Below, piece after piece: positions 59,633-64,000 of a stretch of DNA of 64,000 bases. The DNA lies in assembly GCF_026342435.1 (NCBI RefSeq), contig NZ_JAPEMT010000001.1, positions 2,040,501-2,104,500 of the forward strand. The letters are read 5' to 3'. Position 1 is the stretch's first letter; the number at the start of each line of letters is the position of its first letter. The position numbers were made by a program, and so were the translations under genes. A model generated the notes under the pieces. That model searched no databases, had not been told where the DNA came from, and saw only the letters and a list, made by a program, of their open reading frames with translations. This DNA comes from Streptomyces sp. NBC_00237. GTDB lineage: Bacteria; Actinomycetota; Actinomycetes; Streptomycetales; Streptomycetaceae.

Positions 59633-60103
59633 ATGCGCAAGCGAACGGCCACGATGCTGACCTGCCTCCTCCTCGCAACGACCGCAACGACCGCGCTGAC
59701 CGGGTGCGGGAAGCAGCCGCCGCCCGCCGAGGCCACCGGCACCCTGGAGGAGATCGCCGCCCGCGCGGGCTGCGTACCCGACATCGGCACGGACGCGGCG
59801 GAGATCCGGCAGGCCAACTGCCGTACGGGTCAAGCGCGTTACGTGCTGGCGACCTTCGCGTCCGACCGTGGCCGCCAGGAGTGGCTGGACCAGGCGAACG
59901 ACTACGGCGGCACCTACCTCGTCGGCCGTCAGTGGGTCGCGGTCGGCGACGAGCCGACGCTCACCGCGCTGCGGGACCGGCTCGGCGGGAGCGTCGAGCG
60001 GTCGGCGGGGCATGCGGCGACTCCCGGAGCGAGTCATGGAGGGAGCCATGGAGGGAGCAGTGGAGCGAGTCATGGAGGGAGCAGTGGGGGCCACGAGGGG
60101 TGA
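59633..60103 (+). CDS. Lipoprotein with His/Gly/Ser-rich tail
   Basis: 156 residues. The signal peptide ends with lipobox LTGC (Cys25). The body has a Cys pair (GCVPDI, ANCRTG) and FASDRGRQEWLDQANDYGG to GRQWVAVGD, a small alpha/beta unit I do not recognise. The last 25 residues are repeats of SHGGS/SGASHGG from 15-bp DNA repeats, possibly metal-binding. A -10-like CACGAT lies 6 nt before ATG 59633, so it is probably leaderless. The final codons form the left arm of the terminator. Confidence 0.75.
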   Translation: MRKRTATMLTCLLLATTATTALTGCGKQPPPAEATGTLEEIAARAGCVPDIGTDAAEIRQANCRTGQARYVLATFASDRGRQEWLDQANDYGGTYLVGRQWVAVGDEPTLTALRDRLGGSVERSAGHAATPGASHGGSHGGSSGASHGGSSGGHEG

Positions 60104-60120
60104 AGTCCCTCGTGGCCCCC
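60086..60120. terminator. Convergent terminator overlapping the lipoprotein stop
   Basis: A perfect 14-bp stem (60086-60099 with 60107-60120) and 7-nt loop. The left arm encodes the last residues of the lipoprotein. It lies 11 bp from the DUF1996 stop and serves both genes. Confidence 0.85.
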
Positions 60121-60130
60121 GCCAGTCCGG

Positions 60131-61579
60131 TCAGCGGCAGCGCTCTCCGCCGTTGATGCAGCTCACCATCCGCCGCATCACCTTCTCGTCGAACACGTTG
60201 ATGAAGTCCCCGTGGTCGGTGACCGGCTTGTGCAACTGCTCCGGGAAGGAGTCCACGGCGAACCCCGGCCCCCGGGGCACCGCGTACACCACCCGCTGCA
60301 CCAGCTGCGGAATCGGCGAGAAGCCCAGCCCGCACGATCCGTCGGGGCGCGCGAAGGCAACATGGGTGCGGTGGTTGGCGCTGTCGGCGTTGCGCCCGTC
60401 CCAGCAGCTCTGGAACCGGAAGGTGCGGACCACCTGGCTGCCGCGCGGGCAGATCGGGTAAGCGTCCTTCAGCTGACGGTTCTCGAAGCCGGTGCAGCTC
60501 CACGACGCGTTGGCGTTCGTCGTGCCGTTCGTGAACGCCTTCGCGTCACCCGTGATGATCCGCAGGAAGCGCGGCATCGCGGTGACCTTCCCCGTCGGGT
60601 TGCCGACGAAATCGAGGGTGACCTGTCGCGGTGTCTGGATCTCTCCGACGTTCTGGTCCTTTCCGCCGCCGTCCGCCTCGGAATCGTCCTCGGAATTTCC
60701 GTTCTGGAGACGCAGGACCGGCCAGTAATACGTCGACCGGTCGCCGGGATTCCGGCAGGTGGTGCGGCCCGAAGCGAGGACGTCGTCACTCGCGAAGGCG
60801 TCCGTGGCCTGATTTCCGACGTAATCGTGCATGTGGTGGGCACCATTGCTCACACCGGGAGCGACGATGACGTTGTCGGGATTGAATTTGCCGTTTTCGT
60901 TGCGCCCGCAGAACGTGCTGAAGGTGCCCCGGGAAGCGCCCCGACGATTGCGCACCTGCGGGGCGTTGGGGCGTACGGAACGGATGTCGACGAAGTCGGA
61001 CCGGTCGGGGCCGTTGCCCCGCCGGGCCCCGTCGGGCGCGGTGTCCCCTGTCCCGTCGTCTCCTTCGGCCGAGTCGGGCGCCGGGGGCTCCCCGGACCCG
61101 GTCTTCCGCTCCTCCGCCCGCTGCATCGTGCACGGGGCCAGCGCGTCCAGGCCCTGCGGGCGGTCCGCCCCTGGCTGGCGCTCGACGGCGTCGCCGATCC
61201 GGGCGAGCGAGGCCGCCCGCCGGTCTTTCAGTGGGCCCAGCACCGCGTCCTGGTCGGCGGCCTCTCCGTTCCCGGCCTCTCCGTTCCCTGCCTCCGCGAA
61301 CGCGCGGTACGCCTCCGTGAGCTGGCTGTCCATGTCCGCCAGTTCCCGGTCGACCTCCTGCCGCGCGCCCTGCGGAACGTCGGGCAGCGCGTTCGACACG
61401 TCCGGGCAGTTGATCGTCGCCATGCGTGGTCCGGCGGCGGCCGACGACGCGGCGGGGTCCTCGTTCGCGGAGGCGGTCACGTTCAGGGCGATCAGGCCGC
61501 CGCCCCCGAGGACGAGCGCGGCGGTTGCCGCGATCGTCCTGTTCGCCAAGGTAGAACGCTTGTGTTGTTTGTGGCCCAT
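60131..61579 (-). CDS. Secreted DUF1996-domain protein
   Basis: 482 residues. The N-terminus has a long Sec-type signal (NRTIAATAALVLGGGGLIALNV) and a helical, Ala/Glu-rich stretch with GNGEAGNGEA repeats (about 40-150). A Pro/Asp/Gly linker leads to a DUF1996 domain. Its signatures are GVSNGAHHMHDYVGNQATDAF, TTCRNPGDRSTYYWPVLRL, CPRGSQVVRTFRFQSCWDG and GDFINVFDEKVM. The domain is common in fungal secreted proteins and actinobacteria; its function is unknown. Many Cys suggest disulfides. Start at ATG 61579. Confidence 0.9.
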   Translation of the reverse strand: MGHKQHKRSTLANRTIAATAALVLGGGGLIALNVTASANEDPAASSAAAGPRMATINCPDVSNALPDVPQGARQEVDRELADMDSQLTEAYRAFAEAGNGEAGNGEAADQDAVLGPLKDRRAASLARIGDAVERQPGADRPQGLDALAPCTMQRAEERKTGSGEPPAPDSAEGDDGTGDTAPDGARRGNGPDRSDFVDIRSVRPNAPQVRNRRGASRGTFSTFCGRNENGKFNPDNVIVAPGVSNGAHHMHDYVGNQATDAFASDDVLASGRTTCRNPGDRSTYYWPVLRLQNGNSEDDSEADGGGKDQNVGEIQTPRQVTLDFVGNPTGKVTAMPRFLRIITGDAKAFTNGTTNANASWSCTGFENRQLKDAYPICPRGSQVVRTFRFQSCWDGRNADSANHRTHVAFARPDGSCGLGFSPIPQLVQRVVYAVPRGPGFAVDSFPEQLHKPVTDHGDFINVFDEKVMRRMVSCINGGERCR

Positions 61580-61630
61580 GGAGGTTTCCTTCGGGGTATT
61601 GCTTCCGGTACCGGGCGAAGTCCCATACGT

Positions 61631-61661
61631 AAAAGAGGGACGGCGCGTTCAACCGTCCCTC
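61631..61661 (-). terminator. Intrinsic terminator of the protease gene
   Basis: On the minus strand GAGGGACGG/CCGTCCCTC forms a 9-bp stem with a 9-nt loop (61635-61643 with 61653-61661), followed by TTTT. It sits between the protease gene and the DUF1996 gene. Confidence 0.8.
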
Positions 61662-61721
61662 ACGCACCCCACGCTTTTCCCGGAATCCCCTCTTACTCCG
61701 GGGATCTCCCCGGAAACACCC

Positions 61722-62510
61722 TCACTCCTTCAGCGCCCGCTGATAAAGCGCCTTCGCCGGAGGTCCGAAGAGCGCGGCCGTCGACTCCGCGTCGGTGTCG
61801 CCGCCGCTCAGCACGCCGATCAGCCTGCCGGGGCGGTCCGGGCCCCGGTAGCCGGTCAGCCAGGGGCTGCCGCTGGTGCCGTTCCAGAAACCGGCGCACT
61901 CCATGCGCACCATGCCGGGCAGGTCCTTGTCGGCGGTGCTGTCGGTGGTGCAGGTGACGGGCCGGTTGTCGGGGTTGTGGTCGGGGTCGGGGTAGCCGAC
62001 CACGGTCACCTGGCGCTCGGTCCCGGACTCCCAGTCGAGCCCTGCGGCCCCGACGACCTCCTGCACGTTGCGGCCCTGCTCGTCCGGTTCCAGGGCGAGG
62101 AAGGCGAAGTCGTACGGATCGTCCTCCTGCTCCTGCCACCGCTCGTCGACCTGCACGGACCGCACCTTCCAGCTCCCGTACGGCTGCTTGCCCGCGCCCT
62201 GCCCGGAGAAGCCGGGGGCGAAGGAGATCGTCCGGGGCTCGGAGCTGTCCACCTCGTACACGCAGTGGGCGGCCGTGGCGACGATGTTGCCCTTGGGGCT
62301 GTCCACCACGCTGGCCGTGCACCAGTGCTCCTTGCCGTCGACGAGGACACCGATGAACGGGGGGTAGTCGATGACGGCGGCCGATTTCTGCGGTACGGGC
62401 GAGGTGCCCGGATCCAGCCGGGGTGCGGAGGCCACCGGCCCGCCACACGCGCTGACCAGCGTCATCAGTGCCAGGCTCCCGGCCACGGCCACGCTCCGGG
62501 ACCTCGACAT
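61722..62510 (-). CDS. Trypsin-like serine protease, lipoprotein
   Basis: 262 residues from ATG 62510. The signal ends in a lipobox (LVSAC, Cys22). The S1 triad is visible: His in IVATAAHCVYE, Asp in PYDFAFLALE and Ser in NGTSGSPWLTGY. It resembles extracellular V8/trypsin-like proteases of actinomycetes and lacks an obvious propeptide. The Ser-Gly-Ser-Pro form points to a V8-like member. An upstream alternative start (62561) would hide the signal peptide. Monocistronic. Confidence 0.9.
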   Translation of the reverse strand: MSRSRSVAVAGSLALMTLVSACGGPVASAPRLDPGTSPVPQKSAAVIDYPPFIGVLVDGKEHWCTASVVDSPKGNIVATAAHCVYEVDSSEPRTISFAPGFSGQGAGKQPYGSWKVRSVQVDERWQEQEDDPYDFAFLALEPDEQGRNVQEVVGAAGLDWESGTERQVTVVGYPDPDHNPDNRPVTCTTDSTADKDLPGMVRMECAGFWNGTSGSPWLTGYRGPDRPGRLIGVLSGGDTDAESTAALFGPPAKALYQRALKE

Positions 62511-62700
62511 CCACTGCTCACGCACGTCGGCAATCTCCCTCACCCGCTCGCATCCGGCCACTGGACCACAGGTTATGCATGTGTCCCGGGAAAGTCGTGA
62601 CTATGCAGGTCCCGGGTACACGCGTACGGGTCTTCAGCCCGGCGGGTAAGGGCCCGGCAGGTACAAGACCGGCGTGTACGGGCCTTCCGCCCGGCCGGGC

Positions 62701-63345
62701 CTACCGGTCCAGGTACGCCAGCACGGCAAGCACGCGCCGGTTGTCGTCGTCGGACACCGTCAGGTCGAGCTTTCCGAAGATGTTCGAGGTGTGCTTCGCC
62801 ACCGCCCGCTCCGTCACGAAGAGCTGCGCCGCGATCGCCGCGTTCGACCTGCCCTGCGCCATCAGCTCCATGACCTCCTTCTCACGGGGGGTGAGCTGGG
62901 CTATCGGTCTGTCCTGCGCCCGCCGCGACAGCAACTGCTGGATGACCTGCGGGTCCATCGCCGTACCGCCGCCTGCCACCCGGCGCACCGCGTCGATGAA
63001 CTGTTCCGCGTCGAAGACCCGGTCCTTCAGCAGGTACCCGATCCCCCCGTTCCCGTCCGCGAGCAACTCCCGCGCGTACAACTGCTCCACGTGCTGGGAC
63101 AGCACCAGTACGGGCAGTCCCGGCCTCGCCCGTCGCGCCGCCAGTGCGCACTGGAGTCCCTCGTCGGTGTGGGACGGCGGAAGCCGGACGTCGACGACGG
63201 CGACGTCCGGCTCCAGCTCCTCGAAGGCCCGGGTCAGTTCCGGGCCGGTCTCGACGGCGGCCAGGACTTCGAAGTCGAACGCTTCGAGCATCCTGACCAG
63301 GCCGTCGCGGAGCAGAAAGAGGTCTTCGGCTAGAAGGACTCGCAA
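62701..63345 (-). CDS. NarL/LuxR-type response regulator
   Basis: 214 residues. The receiver has LLAEDLFLLRDGL (acidic pocket), VAVVDVRLPPSHTDEG (phospho-Asp near 50) and LKDRVF (Lys). The C-terminal LuxR HTH is LTPREKEVMELMAQG to VTERAVAKHTSNIFGKL. It starts with TTG at 63345, inside the kinase gene (16-bp overlap), with GGAG 5 nt upstream; no in-frame ATG is available nearby. It forms a two-component pair with the kinase. Confidence 0.93.
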   Translation of the reverse strand: MRVLLAEDLFLLRDGLVRMLEAFDFEVLAAVETGPELTRAFEELEPDVAVVDVRLPPSHTDEGLQCALAARRARPGLPVLVLSQHVEQLYARELLADGNGGIGYLLKDRVFDAEQFIDAVRRVAGGGTAMDPQVIQQLLSRRAQDRPIAQLTPREKEVMELMAQGRSNAAIAAQLFVTERAVAKHTSNIFGKLDLTVSDDDNRRVLAVLAYLDR

Positions 63346-64000
63346 GGAATCTCCATGGTCACCATGGTGGGACCGCCTGCGGGACTGCTGACGGCCAGAA
63401 CACCGTCGAATGTACCGAGTCGGCGCTCGACCCCGCTCAGCCCCGAGCCCGCCCCGATCCGGGCCCCGCCCTGCCCGTTGTCGGTGACCGACGCGCGCAG
63501 CATGCCGTCCGCGCCGTGCAGGTCGACCCAGATGCGGTCCGCGCCCGCGTGCTTGACCGCGTTGGTGAGGAGCTCGCTGATCGCGAAGTACGCCGCCGAC
63601 TCGACCGGTGCGTCCACCCGTCCCGGCAGGTCCACCTCGACCTCGGTGCCGATCGGCAGCCGCAGCGCCAGCGCCCGTACCGCGTCGCCCAGTCCGCGCT
63701 CCGCCAGCACCGGCGGGTGGATGCCCCGTACCAGGTCACGCAGTTCGGTCAGGGCCTCGGCGGACGACGCGCGGGCCATGCCGATCAGCTTCTTCGCCTG
63801 CGCGGGGTCCTTCTCGACCAGCGCCTCGATGGTGCCGAGGTTCATGCCCATGGCGACCAGGCGGGCCTGCGCGCCGTCGTGCAGGTCCCGCTCGATGCGG
63901 CGCAGTTCGGCCGCCGAGGTGTCCAGGGCGTCGTGCCGGGTCACGGTCAGCTTGTCCACGCGCCGGGCGAGCGCGGCTTCCTTCGTCGGCGCGAGGAAGG
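63330..64000 (-). CDS. Sensor histidine kinase, C-terminal part (cut by window end)
   Basis: About 223 residues of the C-terminus; the frame stays open to the window edge. The HisKA_3 motif ERDLHDGAQARLVAMGMNL holds the phospho-His. The ATPase has SELLTNAVKHAGA (N box) and DNGQGGARIGAGSGLSGVE (G box), as in NarX/DesK-type kinases. The sensing part lies beyond the window. Its 3' end overlaps the regulator gene. Confidence 0.92.
   Translation of the reverse strand, partial: FLAPTKEAALARRVDKLTVTRHDALDTSAAELRRIERDLHDGAQARLVAMGMNLGTIEALVEKDPAQAKKLIGMARASSAEALTELRDLVRGIHPPVLAERGLGDAVRALALRLPIGTEVEVDLPGRVDAPVESAAYFAISELLTNAVKHAGADRIWVDLHGADGMLRASVTDNGQGGARIGAGSGLSGVERRLGTFDGVLAVSSPAGGPTMVTMEIPCESF

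Noticed and set aside
1-64000. tRNA, rRNA or prophage genes
   Set aside because: I looked for CCA-adjacent cloverleaf arms, conserved rRNA stretches and phage families and saw none; a tRNA or Rfam scan would settle it.

Overview
The window is about 70% G+C or higher, with strongly GC-ending codons, GTG and TTG starts, many apparently leaderless genes and gene families typical of Streptomyces: MalR/MalEFG, GlnE, a GlnA2-type synthetase, AfsR/SARP-like regulators, F420-dependent enzymes and rhomboid-like proteins. It looks like a chromosomal core segment of a Streptomyces. From memory, the order of glnA2, glnE, the mal genes and the amylopullulanase resembles the S. coelicolor SCO22xx region. 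I see no rRNA, tRNA, CRISPR array, transposase or prophage gene.

Layout. 1-6.3 kb: the 3' end of a PhzF-family gene, a heme oxygenase behind an iron box, methionine aminopeptidase, an EntS-like MFS exporter, an M50 protease, and an F420H2:NADP oxidoreductase. 6.4-12.7 kb: a SIS-like protein, a minisatellite, a large SARP/NB-ARC/TPR regulator and a DrrAB-type ABC pair. 12.9-18.4 kb: panB, an endonuclease/exonuclease/phosphatase protein, nadE and a DUF4190 protein. 18.5-24.9 kb: a multicopper oxidase with a His-rich membrane partner, a DUF998/hydrolase/DUF5990 operon, and a DUF305/DUF3105 operon. 25-31 kb: a GlnA2-type synthetase, a methyltransferase, a DinB protein and glnE. 32-49.3 kb: a PAP2 protein, then the maltose/maltodextrin locus. 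49.4-53.5 kb: a STAND ATPase and a membrane protein with a sigma-factor-like cytoplasmic domain. 53.6-56.5 kb: a probable diiron protein with its own ferredoxin-type reductase and a TetR regulator. 56.5-64 kb: envelope and secreted proteins, and a NarL-type two-component system cut by the window edge.

The mal locus is the most coherent system. A secreted alpha-amylase and a secreted double-headed amylopullulanase would cut starch and pullulan outside the cell. The lipoprotein MalE with MalFG would import the products, using an ATPase encoded elsewhere. AglA would cleave them in the cytoplasm, and MalR would repress the set. Three promoters (malE, amylase, pullulanase) carry the inverted repeat (C)TGCAAG / CTTGCAG with a 12-13 bp gap. 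A fourth promoter carries the two half-sites almost abutting and drives a small unrecognised secreted protein wedged between malR and malE. A second MalR-like LacI regulator is translationally coupled to aglA.

The other conspicuous structure is a dispersed family of GC-rich intergenic repeats. It has at least five members, all downstream of genes, and some reach into the last codons of neighbouring genes.
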